This document shows positions 31,745-43,942 of a DNA stretch of 64,000 nt, one piece after another; the first letter of the stretch is position 1; each line of letters starts with the position of its first letter. The stretch spans positions 124,001 through 188,000 of the forward strand of contig BCIG01000001.1 in NCBI GenBank assembly GCA_001599915.1, written 5' to 3'. A program made the position numbers and the translations under genes. Below the pieces are notes generated by a model. That model was not told the origin of the DNA and searched no databases. It saw only the letters and a program-made list of their open reading frames with translations. Origin of the DNA: Symbiotaphrina buchneri. Its lineage: Eukaryota > Ascomycota > Symbiotaphrinales > Symbiotaphrinaceae.

Positions 31745-33878
31745 ACGGAGGATGGCGTGTCGGCTCGAAAGGGGAGCTCGAAGGGGAGTCTTCAAGGCTC
31801 GGTTCTTACGATCCAGGCTCTGGCCTCGGACACTTGTACAGCGTCGGACGGATGCTTTGCCGTGATCTATCAAAGCCGTTGTTATTATCTTATAGGAAGC
31901 AACGGTGCAAAAGAAGAAGAAGATGAAGGAACCAATGACCTGGTTTTATCGATTGCAGCGCAAGCAAAGGAGACCGGGAGGGGTCCCAGGGTCCTGGTGT
32001 TAAGCCCACAACTACAGGACCTGATTTAAAGATTGGAAATTTGAAATGTCAATAGAAGAGGTAGCCCCAAGGGGAAATACGAAATAAATCACAAGGTTGC
32101 AGCTTTTGACTTGAAGATCGCTTGTTTTGTTCTAGTTCGAGCATCTCGGTAGAGACGGGAAGAAGAATGCGGGGCCGATGCCAAGCAAAGGCGGCTCTTC
32201 TAGCATCGTTCCTTCCTTCAACGACACCTCATCATTCCTTCCTTCTTTCCTCCTCCTTCTCATCATCCTGCCCGACAGAAGACTCTTCCATCCCGATTTA
32301 ACCAAGCGGGAGGCTGCTGGCCATATCCAAGGCTACGAATACGACTGTTTGCTACATGTATGAAGAAGATTTGAACAGATTTACTACTCTGATACATATT
32401 GCTATCTAATCCCATTCTCTTGTCTCTGTCTGTCATATACCTTATCTGCTTTATATGCTTTATTTCGTTACTTCTGTTTTGAGTGCAGAGCGTCTTTGCA
32501 GCTTTGACTCGTTGTGGGTCTGCTGCGCTCCTTCCTATTTCGACTCCGGCGAGTTCCTCGTGATCCGCCGGTTGTTGAGACTTTGTCGCTCTCAGAATGC
32601 CGCTGCGGACGCAATTAAACGTCGGAATCATTTACAAGGGCATATAATACATCTAATATGGGCTTACAGGTTCCGGGTCGATAGTTCGCATGAGGCCAGT
32701 ACGGCGACTGTTAGTCTACTAGGACCGGTAAATAAAACGATCGAATACAATCCTGCTACGTACTCGTGGAGTTGTTGCTGAGCGCCAAAATCAGCTGCTG
32801 CCGTTGCTGTTGATCGTGACGAGCCGTCAGTCATGACGTGAACATTAATACGACCGGAATTATGGGCTCGACCGGTGTCGTGATACAGCAAGCGAGCATG
32901 GTCGAGGGCGTGCCATCTGCGAAGCAATGAAGAGGAAATACTCCAAGACGAGATTTTCTTGCGCTGCCTTTGGCCTTCAGAGCGTAAAAGCTCTGCAGTA
33001 CTGGAGGGGGGGAACCGTGCACTATAAACATATAATATGCTTTATGAAGACATATTTTTAACAGGGTGGATGGTGTGTAGGTGTCTTTCCGGACTTTGCA
33101 GATATGTTCTGGCTACCACCATTCACTATCGGGGGTTCGACTCTCGTCCTCAGCGAAAATATAAGTAGCTGTGGCCCCAGCAAAACATTTCGGGTGTTTT
33201 CATAAGTGACATGGTCGACGCATAAGAACATTCATCCTTGATCGGAACCCAGCGACATACGGTGGACTGCCGATGGGCCAAGGAGAATGCAGAGGCTCGT
33301 CCAGAGAACTGAACTTTTGCCATTTTCATCTGCTGAATCCTTGTATCTGTTTTCCCTCGTTGCTTGCAAGTTGAAGAGTTTCTCTTTTGGCTGGTCTGCC
33401 AAACACTTCTAAAATCATTTCCTCCACAACCAAGCAAGAAAGTCTATTTTTGGCGTCTTTATCTGAAAGAGCGTCATCTGTTGATATCAGAAAAAGTCCA
33501 AGGAATTCAAAAATGGTCTTGTTGAGCTCGCTGTTGATTTTTGACCAAATTGGTCGAGTCGATTGATCTATTGACTGGCGCGGATCAAAAGCCTGCCGCC
33601 ATTCACCTGCACCGCCAGCCACCATCTTTCTCCTGACCCATTTCGTCGAGTGCCCCGAGTCCACTATAGAACGCACAATGGGCCGCTATTGTAGGTATTG
33701 TTCCTCTTCCTCTTGCTCTCCCCTCTCCTTCTCTTGCCCTCCCTTCTCCGCCTCTTCTCTCCCTTCCACTCTGCCTCTTCCTTCCCCAGCTTCCCTCTCC
33801 ACGCCACACATCTACAAACCGACAAATCTCCACGGCATACCTTCCTTACAGCGAACGTCATCGCCCATCTTCAAAATA
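31745..33878. other. Gene-poor 2.1 kb stretch
   Basis: The longest gap in the window. It has short unrelated open frames on both strands, none with recognisable domains or consistent splice sites. The right end carries a long C/T tract that belongs to the next promoter. I cannot exclude a non-coding transcript. Confidence 0.5.
33699..33803 (+). promoter_or_regulatory. Pyrimidine-rich promoter tract
   Basis: About 100 bases almost wholly of C and T on the plus strand (TTCCTCTTCCTCTTGCTCTC and similar), ending about 75 bases before the ATG at 33879. Such CT tracts commonly lie just upstream of transcription starts in filamentous fungi. Confidence 0.55.
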
Positions 33879-34320
33879 ATGCCTTATTTTAAGCCGGCGC
33901 AATCCACCTTCGACGCCTTTCCCTGGGTCTTTGTGGCCCTCGACCCGCCCAACGAGAAATTCCGGGCCAACTACGACTTCTCATCCGCCGCCGACCAGAT
34001 GGCGCTGCAGCGCCTCTGCAAAAGAATGGTGACGTTGATGCAAATGAACATCACCATCAGAGCCTGTCCGTTCGCGCGGCTCCTCGCCAGGGACGGCTGC
34101 GCTCTCCTGCCCGCCGCTGAGAAGGCATTCCCGATCCTGCGGGACTGGAGGTATGTGTTTCCCACCCCCTTGCCATCCATCCGCAAGAGACAGCATGAGA
34201 CTGACGTTTTCTGCGTGATGTGACAGGTTGGGGGTCCTCGAATACCCCTACAATCACGCCATCAACGATTTTCGGGAGGTTTTCGAGGGGTTGGGACTGG
34301 ATGGGCGGGAGGTCGTGTGA
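33879..34320 (+). CDS. Small conserved-looking protein of unknown function
   Basis: I do not recognise it. Two exons, 33879-34150 and 34227-34320, with a 76-base intron (GAG|GTATGT, GTGACAG|GT), give 121 residues. It begins MPYFKPAQSTFDAFPWVFVA and looks globular and cytosolic, with no signal peptide or membrane span: aromatic-rich start, a helical middle (MALQRLCKRMVTLMQMNI), and an end EYPYNHAINDFREVFEGLGL. The frame is open upstream to another ATG at 33678, which would add 67 Ser/Pro-rich residues encoded by the CT tract; I consider that promoter or leader. The good splice frame and even composition argue for a real gene. Confidence 0.55.
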
Positions 34321-34753
34321 CTCCGAAAGGGGCGCCGACTAGGGGAAGTTCGGGAGAGGAAAGGAGGGAGGAAAGGAGGGAGATGGGCCGGCCTCACAAT
34401 TGCCGTGCAGTTGCGGTTTCTCAAGTTACCGTCTGCTAATGGAAGACTTTCCGTCGAGAGTTTGATGCTGATAGACCTGTCAAGTGATGTATGACTACAC
34501 CAAGTGTCGCGCGGCTCAGTCCAGGTGCTGCCCGGTGTTTATTAAAGCCAATGAAGCACCGATCGCAAGTAGAGTTACATGTTAGCCCATGCTCGGTTGT
34601 CATTTCCAAAGTCAGGGACGAGAGTCAAGAGGGAAGCAGCAAGAGAGTGGAATCTGTCCAAGGTGTGCTCTATACATTTGTTCACAGCGCCAGGCGGCAC
34701 ATAGTTGGATCATCTGCTAGGAGGCATGGGATATCACATAACTTTATTGCTAT
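34321..34753. other. Convergent intergenic
   Basis: About 430 bases between the ends of the small unknown gene and dopA. A purine-rich AGGAGGGAGG segment lies near 34360-34385. No gene seen. Confidence 0.5.
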
Positions 34754-37700
34754 CTATCCTGCAATGGTTGACTCATCAAAAAGGTCCGCCAGCAGATCCT
34801 CCTTGCATGCATCCAAGTCCGGCGCGCTCATGCTATACGTGCTTTCGAAAGCGTAAATGCTTAGCTCGCTCAAGAACGGTCTGATAATCCGAGCCAGGAG
34901 TTCCTCCCCTGGCACAGCTTTGATAATCTTCGAGTTTAAGAGTGGTCTCTTAAGTCCATCTTTCGCCATACCGGCGGATGCATCTGGTTGTAAACTGCTA
35001 TCCCCGGATTGCGTCGTAAGATTTAAGCTCTCAGAGACCTCGTCGACAAGCGCGACCGGTCTCCAGTCCGAAGGGCGGTAGACCGCGTCAATAGTATCGG
35101 TTATGAACAACCATTCATGAGGCTGGAAATCATCTGGCTGTACAAGAAGCAGCACGTCCAGCAGCTTGCATGCGTGTATTATTGTGAAATCATTGTAGAC
35201 ATCGCTTGACTCTTCTGGAAGCAGCGAGGAAATAGCTGCCTGCAATTCGGAGTTGAGGATAGGCCACAATGGTACTAGGTGAATGGGGGATGTTTTGAGC
35301 ACGAGAGCACGTATGACCATATAGATCTCCGCCCTCGTTATCGATGAGGGCGAGGAAGCTGCAGTGGCTGACAGCAATTCGACCAGCCTCTCCACGATAT
35401 TGGGAACATTGACGACAAATGTGTCATCATCCGCAGCAAGAATAAGAGTGGCTATCCTTCTCAGATTGAGTTGCGTTTTTCGGTCCGCTTCCAGACGCGC
35501 AGAACTTGCTCCCACTCCAAACATAATGCCTGCAGAGGTCGGCGCCGATATTCGCGAGAGAAGCTCCGGAAGACGATCCTTGTCATTCATTGATAGCTGT
35601 CGCAGCAACGGAAGCCAATGGTTTTCCACCAGGACTCGAGGGCTGCAGAAAAATCTGGCGTTGTTGAAAGCATCACTAAGATCTCTCCTCCAGGATTTTG
35701 ACGCGCTTGGAATTCGACAGAGTTGATAGAGTAGTGCTAAAAGGCCGCTAGACACGTTCTCCGGGAATGCCTTGGCGTGAAAGGCTGGTCCAATGATGTT
35801 TGTGGAGATCGCTGTCGCTGTGCCTGTGATGCGATCGGATTCGACCAGGATCTTACCCAAGTTTGGTATGATACTACAAAGGACAGCCGTTAGATCATCT
35901 GCCTTGGCCTGTGATGACGATCCCGGTCCATCTTTTGTAGCCTCTACACCGACAACGGGCTTCTCTTTGATGGCACCTGCAGAGGAATCTTGAGATACCC
36001 TTATTGGCTTCGTCGTGAACGCCGCGGTGAGCATCCTTGTAAAGACATCCTGGTATCAACTTAACACAGCCTTTCAGAATACAGAAGATATATACTCACG
36101 CCTAGGTCTTTCCTCATCTTTCGCTGCTCCCCGAAATTGGTGTTATCCGCTTTTTCCCCGAGTAAAGCAGTGAATTCGAGGAGGCCAGGGAGTGTCTGTC
36201 GATGTGGAAACGGATTGGCGAGAATATCTCTCAAGAACGCCATACAGTCAGCCCAAATCTCGTCCATGGCATCATCGTCCACTGTCCGGACATAGGCCAC
36301 CAAGAAGCTGACAAGGTCTCCCGAAGCAAGGTCTGTCGTCAAAGCCGAGCGCTTTCTGGGCTCTACGGCACTCGTGTTTGTCCTGCTGTAGATACCATTG
36401 AAGATGGCTGGTATGGTATTTTTTGGTCGAGATCCATCGAGGACATGTAGAAGGTTGAAAACAGACGCTGCGCGTGGTTGGTCGCGACTATTGCACGCGA
36501 GTCTCCAAATCTCCGCTAAAGTTTCCAGACATTCAAGGGGTTCTGCCACAGAAAGATGTTCCAACAGCCTACGTGCTCGATTACGCACCCGAAGGGATGT
36601 GAAACTGAAGGACGCCAACGAGCTTGGGTCCTGACCGTTTGTTTCGGAGCCGTGGCCTGCCCATGCCCAAATATAAAAGCAGATACGCGCGACGTCTTCA
36701 AACGCGAGGAGAACGGTCAAGCGGTTATTGGCTGTAGGGCTACGGGTCTGCGGTGCGTCAGATGACCAGACCCCCGATACCATATTGCCGAAGAAGCCCT
36801 GTGGTTGCTCGGGACTGCGCATGTTCGAGCTCTTGGCCTCATCCATGAGGAGACGATCATGAGCACTGGCTAAGATCTGTTCTACACCGTCAAGTAAAGC
36901 TAATATCGTGGCTTCTCCAGCTTCTGAGGAAGGACCAGACGGGTCGGTAAATGTGCTCCTCAAGCTGGCATATATCTCTCGTATCTGCCCATTGATGCAC
37001 TCAACCAGTGGAAGAAGTACTTCGAAGATGGTGTCGGTGAAAAGTGGTAGACATTCTGCCAAGAAGGCAACCCAATTGTCCAGGATTGGTCGACTTGAAG
37101 CGGTGGAAAATCCAACCTGAAGACACTTCACGAGCTGCGGTGGAGGTGGGTTCGGTAATGCACCTGTTTGTTCCTTCTCGGAAGTGTCGGTAAGAATTGA
37201 CACCCGAGAAGGGCTCTTCAATGTGTCTTTTGAAGTTGTTCGTCTATGTTGCGGTGAAGGTATTGGTTGCGTACGTAGGAGTCGCATCTTCAAAGATGCG
37301 AACACCACATCCAAGAGTGACACTTGTATTGAGGAGTCGAAATTCAGCAAAGATGCCATCAACCTGTCGAGTAGGGGATATTCCAGCTCGAGCCCAACTA
37401 AATTCAGATGGTACGGCCCGACCAAGATCTGCTGCAATAAAGACAGCGCTGCACGCTGTACCTTTGCCACTCTCAACTTGACATCCTTTGTACACTTTGA
37501 AACATCCCCGCTGATAGCACGCATGCAAATTTGAGTGAAGAATACTTGGAGTGTTATAGGATGCTCCTCATTGTCTTCTGTGAATCATCAGCTTCGAGCC
37601 TTCTACCATGAGCCAAAGCCATCTTACCGTGCATTACCTCGCGCGTCATTGCTGTCCATGTTGTATTAGGAGAATACTTGAGAAAGTTAGACAGAGTCTG

Positions 37701-40558
37701 TAACTGATAACAGCACTGTTCAAAGTCGTGTTCTTCTTTATATTCGTAGTCGGCCGTACCATGGTCAGAGGCCAGAAACTCGAAGGGCAGAAGTTTCGTG
37801 ACGAAGACTCGCAGCACCCTGTTGATAAATCTGTAAGCTAATCCATTCCACGCAGCTCGGATAGTTTAACCTTACTTATCAACGGTCGGCAGGGTCTGAA
37901 TCCAACTCCTCGTGCAAAAGAAAACCTCGGTTCCTTCTATGGCCAGAGTGTCCAAGAATATGAAAAGAGGTCGAGTAAGCATTGCATAGTAATCGCCAAT
38001 GCTCCCTGCGACATGCTTGACGTTGTCAGCACTGTTCAGCCTCTGCACTCTTGCCCCTCTAGGTCCAGCCAAGCCCCATTGAGCTTGGACACTATGGCTC
38101 CACACGACTGCGAACCGTTGTCCAGCATCAACCGAACATGAACCGGAACCATTCTCATCACCGGCAGTCATAAGTTGGCATATAGATGCTTCAACCAAAC
38201 GGGTCGACGAAGTCGCGAAATGCAATTGCCATAGACAATGCACAGCTTCAACGTGATATTTTGGGTTAACCGGTGACACGTATGACCAAGCATGGCGTAC
38301 TAGATAAGGACATAGCTCGGTCAGTTCGTCCGAAGCCGAGAATTGGTCCAGCGACAGTGCAGAGTTCAGAGCGATCAAAGCCGAGAGTACAGCAGAAAAG
38401 GTGGGGAATGGCAAATTTTGGCCTGAGCCTTCAGCTGAGAGAGTTTCGGTAATGGTAGAAAAGAGGTCCAAGTCCCGCAGCAAAGATATGTTGGGCAGCT
38501 TTTCCAAGAGTGAAATCAGCAATCTAGTCTTCGGCTCGATCAGAGCTTCCGCGGTGCCGGCGCGCAGAGACCTGCACACGAGACCTGAGACCTCTCGCAA
38601 GAGCATTTCTCCAATGTGACCGCCCGAGAACGGAGGGTCAGCAGAATCCAGATTTCCCTGGTCAAGCTCGTAGAAACTGCGTATCTGCTGGACAGTTTCA
38701 TCTTTATCTGAGTTGGCTGCAGGCGCGCGAGAAACCGAGGGAGGAGAATCGGAGTTAGAGCGACCTGTCAAGAATGCGCGTTCCGGGATCATGGCGACCA
38801 GTCTCTCCGCTATACCAAGAGCACTGCTAGATGTCGCCGGAACGCTGACTTCGTTTTCGGCACGCGCTGCCGACTCGTGAAGGCTGAGCAATTTCAGGAG
38901 GCTCAACGCCGCTAGTGGGATGTGTACGACCAACATTTCTTCCTCGCGAACATTGAAGTGACTGATAATGAAATCAACCAGTGACAGCTTCTGCAGTCGG
39001 CTTGCCAGTTCTGTGGACGGCGATCCTAGTGCTGAAATGAGGAGGTTGTTAAGCTCTCCCCATATGAGGCCACCTTCAACGCCATCGAAGAAGACATTGG
39101 CGCTTCTCAAAACATCTTGAAAGTCCTCCGCGGACCTCGCCGAATCCTTATAGCGGCGTGCATCATCCATCAGGGCAAGGAAGACTTCAGGAACAACCAG
39201 ACCACCAACTTCCCAGCGGTCCATCAGAGACAGGCAAATCCGAAAAGGCCGCGCTCGGTCCAAGGGCACCACCGCATCATTCGTGACCGAGTCAAGGATG
39301 CTTTGAACCAGAGGTTTCAAGCCATAACGAGCGAAGTATCCAGCCCTTCCAGAGCCGATGAGGCCATTGACGTTTTCAGTGGGATTAGCAGAAGGTGACT
39401 TTGCTTCATCACCCTGTTGTGGAGGTTCCGGGCCCAGCAACCACGCCCAAAGCCTCCTATTGAGGCTCATATCTCGACGAGCGACCACACTGACAGCTGC
39501 CGAAATCAGCTTTTTAAGACCTTCCGTTGGAAGCTTCTTTTGGAGAATCGAAGAGTGTAACGGGACGTGCGATACCAGTAAGTCAAGAAAGCCTCTCTGA
39601 ATCAGGATCTGGTTATCGGATAGGCCCGTAGCGAAACAGCGCACAAGAAGCCCCGGCTCCGGTGATACAATCGCCCGAGCAGCCTCAGAGAGATCGCTGT
39701 ACCCAACCTCTTCGCCTTCATGGCCATCATCGGTGACATTCGATTCTGGCCCGGTCGTATCTACCAGTTTTGGCAACTCCCTTACTAAGAATGCCAGGGC
39801 ACCTGTCCTTCGGCTCCCACTGGTGATCGACGCCAGGAACAAGCATTGCCAGAAGTAAGAGTCTCCAGGACTATCTAGAGACTTGCTATCCGAACCATCT
39901 CCACGTCGAATTGCGTCCCTAAATCCGTTCAAAATCGCGAGAGTTCGCTCAAAATCTTCACTGGTCTCCTCTTCCAAGCCAGGAAGTAAAGCCATTATGA
40001 TACCTTTGAGAGCGGGGCGCACGGCATAGCCATGTAGTGGAAGCAGGTACGACTCCACAAGGGACAGGTAAAGAGGTCGTACAGCCAACGAGGCGAAAGA
40101 CAAGACTGAGGACAATCCTGTAAAATATAGGGGGAGGTCTCTTGAAAGCGCGTCTACCTATATCCTTCCTTTAGCTATCATCCACATGCTGTGGGATTGC
40201 GCATACCCCTATAGTAGCAAAGATATATGTGTAGACCTCGAGACATTTCTGATGTACTCCAGCCGGTAGCGCCGGGTTCAGGCACTGCGCCAAACGCTTA
40301 GACACAAGACCTTTGTGAGGGATCACCGGTGCATCGTCGGGATGAGTTTGGAGTGCCTAATTTCAGTTGGCTGTCAGTCTTTATTCGAATCCCCAGCCGC
40401 GATTGGACTACCTTCAAGAGGCGGCCCAGGAACGATATGTAGTCGGCCCAGTCCTGCAAGGTTGTGTCGAACAGGGCTAGAGCTCTCTCTACCGAGGACG
40501 CATAGCGTCTGTAAGATTTGTCCTTTCTAAACGCATCTGTGGAGAGGTCATCAGCCAT
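34754..40558 (-). CDS. dopA: Dopey/DOP1 family protein, endosome-Golgi traffic
   Basis: DOP1 acts with Mon2 and the flippase Neo1 on endosome and Golgi membranes; in Aspergillus nidulans dopA controls cell shape and development. Six exons: 40558-40412, 40356-40207, 40157-37876, 37830-37628, 37577-36100 and 36049-34754, introns 45-55 bases, 1851 residues. The conserved Dopey N-domain is clear: [80 protein letters not shown] and [16 protein letters not shown]. Leucine-rich helical repeats follow, with C-terminal leucine-rich stretches, as in the family. Length agrees with fungal orthologues. The exon-3 splice (ATAGGG|GTATGC to GATATAG|GTAGAC) restores the DALSRDL motif. It is head to head with MON1. 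Confidence 0.93.
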
Positions 40559-40998
40559 TGACGGTCCTCTCTACTGAAACCTGGTCATCTGCAACGGGAG
40601 CATACTGTCTTCTGCCTTGCCCCGCGATTGACGGTTGACTGGAGTCGACCGACCGGAGCTGACTGGAGACACAGCCAGCTGGCTGTCACCGGGATCTAGA
40701 GACATAGTTCATGTTGCTAGTAATGCGACATAGTTTGCTCGCTCCTATGCTGCGTCGTAATCGTGTACTGGTGGTCGATTCGGAGGATTACATAAGGAAT
40801 GCGGAGCTGGGCTCGGAGGAGCTACAGTATCAACACCCCCCACCCCCCATCCTGGCTGTGCATCCATCAGTCCAAAATTTGGGCATGTGGTGATGCTACA
40901 GCTCCAGAGCCCGGGACCTGCTGGTCAGTCTGTCATGGCTCTTCTTACTTATATCAGTGAAGGATTCATCTACTGATACCCGGCCCGCAGACGCTGAA
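40559..40998. promoter_or_regulatory. Divergent promoter dopA / MON1
   Basis: 440 bases between the two starts. Near the dopA side it has a run of GACTGG/GACCGG-like repeats (40620-40680). On the MON1 side there are small upstream open frames at 40711-40893 and 40935-40976. No gene is called. Confidence 0.5.
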
Positions 40999-43179
40999 AT
41001 GCCTTCAGCGCCTTCCCCGGACGATGGAGCAGACGACGTTGCGGATGGAGAGGAGATTCGAAGGACCAGACAGAAGTCAGACAGCCACAATACAAGTGGA
41101 AATAGCGAGCAAGATGATCAATCCGATGAATCGGCACCCCCACCCTTACCACCGCGCCCAATAGCTCCTCAGCCTTCCTCCAGCAGTAGCAAGGCACCTG
41201 CAAGCGGGTCAATGAAGCTGGCAATGCGCAGTAGCAGACCCCAACTATTGTCGAAGGCGACTACCGCGTTGTCTCTGACCGATATCCATACCCAATTGAA
41301 TTCGGACGGCTCCAGGGACACGAAGGAGACAAATTCCCCTACGACGATCCCCTCAGCTACAGCTTCTGTGTCTGGACAATCACATGCAAGCGAAATCCCG
41401 CCGCAAACCAGTCGGCAGCTTGCTAGTACTGGTATGGAGGATAATTCAAGTGTCAGAAGCTATGCGCCCACTCTGGAAGCTGGCGGTGACGTCGAGAGTC
41501 TGTTGGGTGATGTTCTCGACCCAAGCAACAGCAGTCCGGCATGGAAGCTGCTCGATGGCCAGACCGACAACCCATTCGAAACTCTTAGTGAGGATGAGCG
41601 CGAGTTAGAGGCGGACTTCGAGAGGGAGTTTGATGATTTGCCAGAACCGGCGGCGGATGGGAGCAACGAAGGTCAGGAGAAGCCTGCAGATGTTGACCTC
41701 TTGTCTCTGCCTTCTAACTTATTGATCCTACAGAAGCACTCCTGGAAGCATGGAAATCGAGACTGAAGCATTTTCTGATTCTCTCCTCTGCTGGTAAACC
41801 CATCTACAGTCGTCACGGTGACGAGAATCTTATCTCGGGCTATATTGGTATCATACAGACCATCATATCGTTCTATGAGGGCTCGAAAGATCCTATAAGG
41901 TCGTTTGTTGCTGGAAATGTCAGGTTTGCCATTCGTATAGAAGGCCCACTCTACTTCGTCGCAATCAGCAGACTACTGGAAAGTGTGGAACAGTTGCGTA
42001 CCCAGCTACAAGCATTGTATATGCAAATCCTGTCTACTCTTACCCTACCTAACCTGACCCATCTGTTCACCAACCGGCCGTCAACCGACCTCAGAAGACC
42101 GCTACACGGCACAGAACCATTGCTGTCAGCTCTTGCTGATAGCTTCACCCGAGGTTCTCCGTCGACCCTCCTGTCTGGATTGGAATGCCTTATGCTTCGT
42201 AAATCGCAGCGTCAGATCATCAACAATATACTGCTAAAGACACGATCCGAAAACTTACTGTACGGGCTCATTGTTGCGGGAGGGAGATTGGTCAGCGTCG
42301 TCCGACCCAAGAAGCACTCCTTGCATCCTAGCGATCTGCAACTTATCTTCAATATGCTGTTTGATGCTGGTGGAGTCAAAGCCGCAGGGGGAGAAAACTG
42401 GATTCCCCTGTGTCTACCGTCCTTCAACAATAGGGGATATTTGTACATGTATGTCAGCTTCCTGAGTGCGCAAGAGGGTGAAGGCTCGTTGGAAGAGAGA
42501 CCGCCCTCTTCTGGGAGAAAGGAAGATGAGGTAGCGATCGTCCTTATTAGCGCAAATAAGGACACTTTCTATGAACTCAGAGAAGTACGAGAAGAGGTTG
42601 TCTCGGTGGGTCACTCTCAATAATGACATTTCTCTCCAACTGACTGGTGCCCAGCAACTACAGAAGAGTGGCAGCATGGAGATTATCAAGGCATCTGTCC
42701 GTAGGGGCCGTCCAAACATGACCGACATCCTGCCAGGCACTGTTTTACGTCACTTCCTCTACAAATCTCGGAACAATGTACAGTTTACGATGCCGTCGTT
42801 TGAACCGTATTTCAATACCGCCTTTTCCCGCAGGAAGTATGTATACGTCGTCCCAGGTTGCCAGGTGCATCCGCTGATCTAATGATAGGCTTATGACTCT
42901 ATATCACGTCCTGCACGCTAGCGCCCACGCAAAGCATGCCCATCTGAAAGTCCACCACTGCGTCAGCCGCGACTCCATCTCGCTGGTATGGGTCACGCCG
43001 TTGTTTGAGCTGTACTGCGTTGCTGGGCCAAACGTCACGCGTAATGCCCTTGCCCAAGGAGCGAACAAAGTAGTCCAATGGGCTCGAAGGGAGGAGGAGC
43101 GTGTGTTTATCGTTGGAGGCGCAGTGAGTTGGCCGTGTATCGTTGACTGGTTGGTTCTGACGGTGTCTAGGTATTCTGA
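40999..43179 (+). CDS. mon1: Vacuolar fusion protein Mon1 (Rab7 GEF subunit)
   Basis: With Ccz1 it activates Rab7/Ypt7 on late endosomes and vacuoles. Five exons: 40999-41671, 41734-42605, 42655-42836, 42889-43123 and 43171-43179 (introns 62, 49, 52 and 47 bases), 656 residues. The N-terminal ~235 residues are acidic and disordered. The core follows: [97 protein letters not shown] and [16 protein letters not shown], all typical of Mon1. The last coding exon is only VF plus the stop. The first intron has a weak donor (GTCAGG) but a good branch point and acceptor and restores the frame. The start is the first ATG of the frame; an upstream exon cannot be excluded. Confidence 0.92.
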
Positions 43180-43942
43180 AAAGCAGGTCGTTTTAGCGAT
43201 AGCCTTTCCTTGCACATGGACTTGGGCGTATACAGCGTTTCATGGAGGCGTATGCCGTAGTCTTGCCTTCTGTAAAGGCGGGGGAAATGGAGACTAGGAG
43301 CATTTCGTCTGGGACGACTCCTTTATTGTCTTATGTTGCATTAGGGGCCAATAATGCCCCTTATCCAAGCAATCCGGTTGAGCTTCTATCAAGTATTCCT
43401 CGAGTGGGCCCCTGAGCTTGGTGAGCTCGTTCAAACGTATGTTACACTTGGTCTTCCTGGTCATAGCCTGAACCTCCTATCGCAACTATTTGGTGTTGTG
43501 GACTGCAGATGATAGTGCCATAACGGCTTCTGGCAACAGAGAATGCACTGAAGAGGCGCACGGATCCTAAAATCAGCCAGATATTTATTTTCCATCTACG
43601 GTAATCTAAGCTCTAACTGTATTCCTACTTAGTCCCTGATGTCAGTTCTAACATTATAGCAGGCCATGCAGTAATGATCTTGCCAGAATGCCGGTATAGT
43701 CAGTGGTGCCAGATGCGCTAGAGCGAGCACTGTGTCTGAGCTCTGTCAGAGGAATATGCAAAGACTTCGTAGCAAATGCAGACGGTACCAAAATAGGTAA
43801 TGCTTCCACCTTCATGCAAGGAAACGCGAAAGGAGGGACATGAGGAAACATCATATCCCTGAAAAACAAAAGAATGAGAGCAACGATGAAGCATATACTC
43901 CGGTCAATTGACCAGACAACGGTTGCCTGGCCGTACAGGAAG
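43180..43942. other. Convergent intergenic
   Basis: About 760 bases between the MON1 end and the end of the large unknown gene, AT-rich around 43560-43640. Frames here are short and overlap coding tails. No gene seen. Confidence 0.5.

Noticed and set aside
33090-33165. tRNA-like T-loop (GGTTCGACT)
   Set aside because: The flanking bases do not form a T-stem, and no anticodon or acceptor stem can be built.
33326-33676. 116-codon minus-strand frame in the gene-poor region
   Set aside because: No ATG context, composition or domain supports it; probably chance.
42571-42660. Apparent frameshift in MON1
   Set aside because: A 49-base GTGGGT..CCCAG intron with CTGAC branch point restores the conserved sequence.
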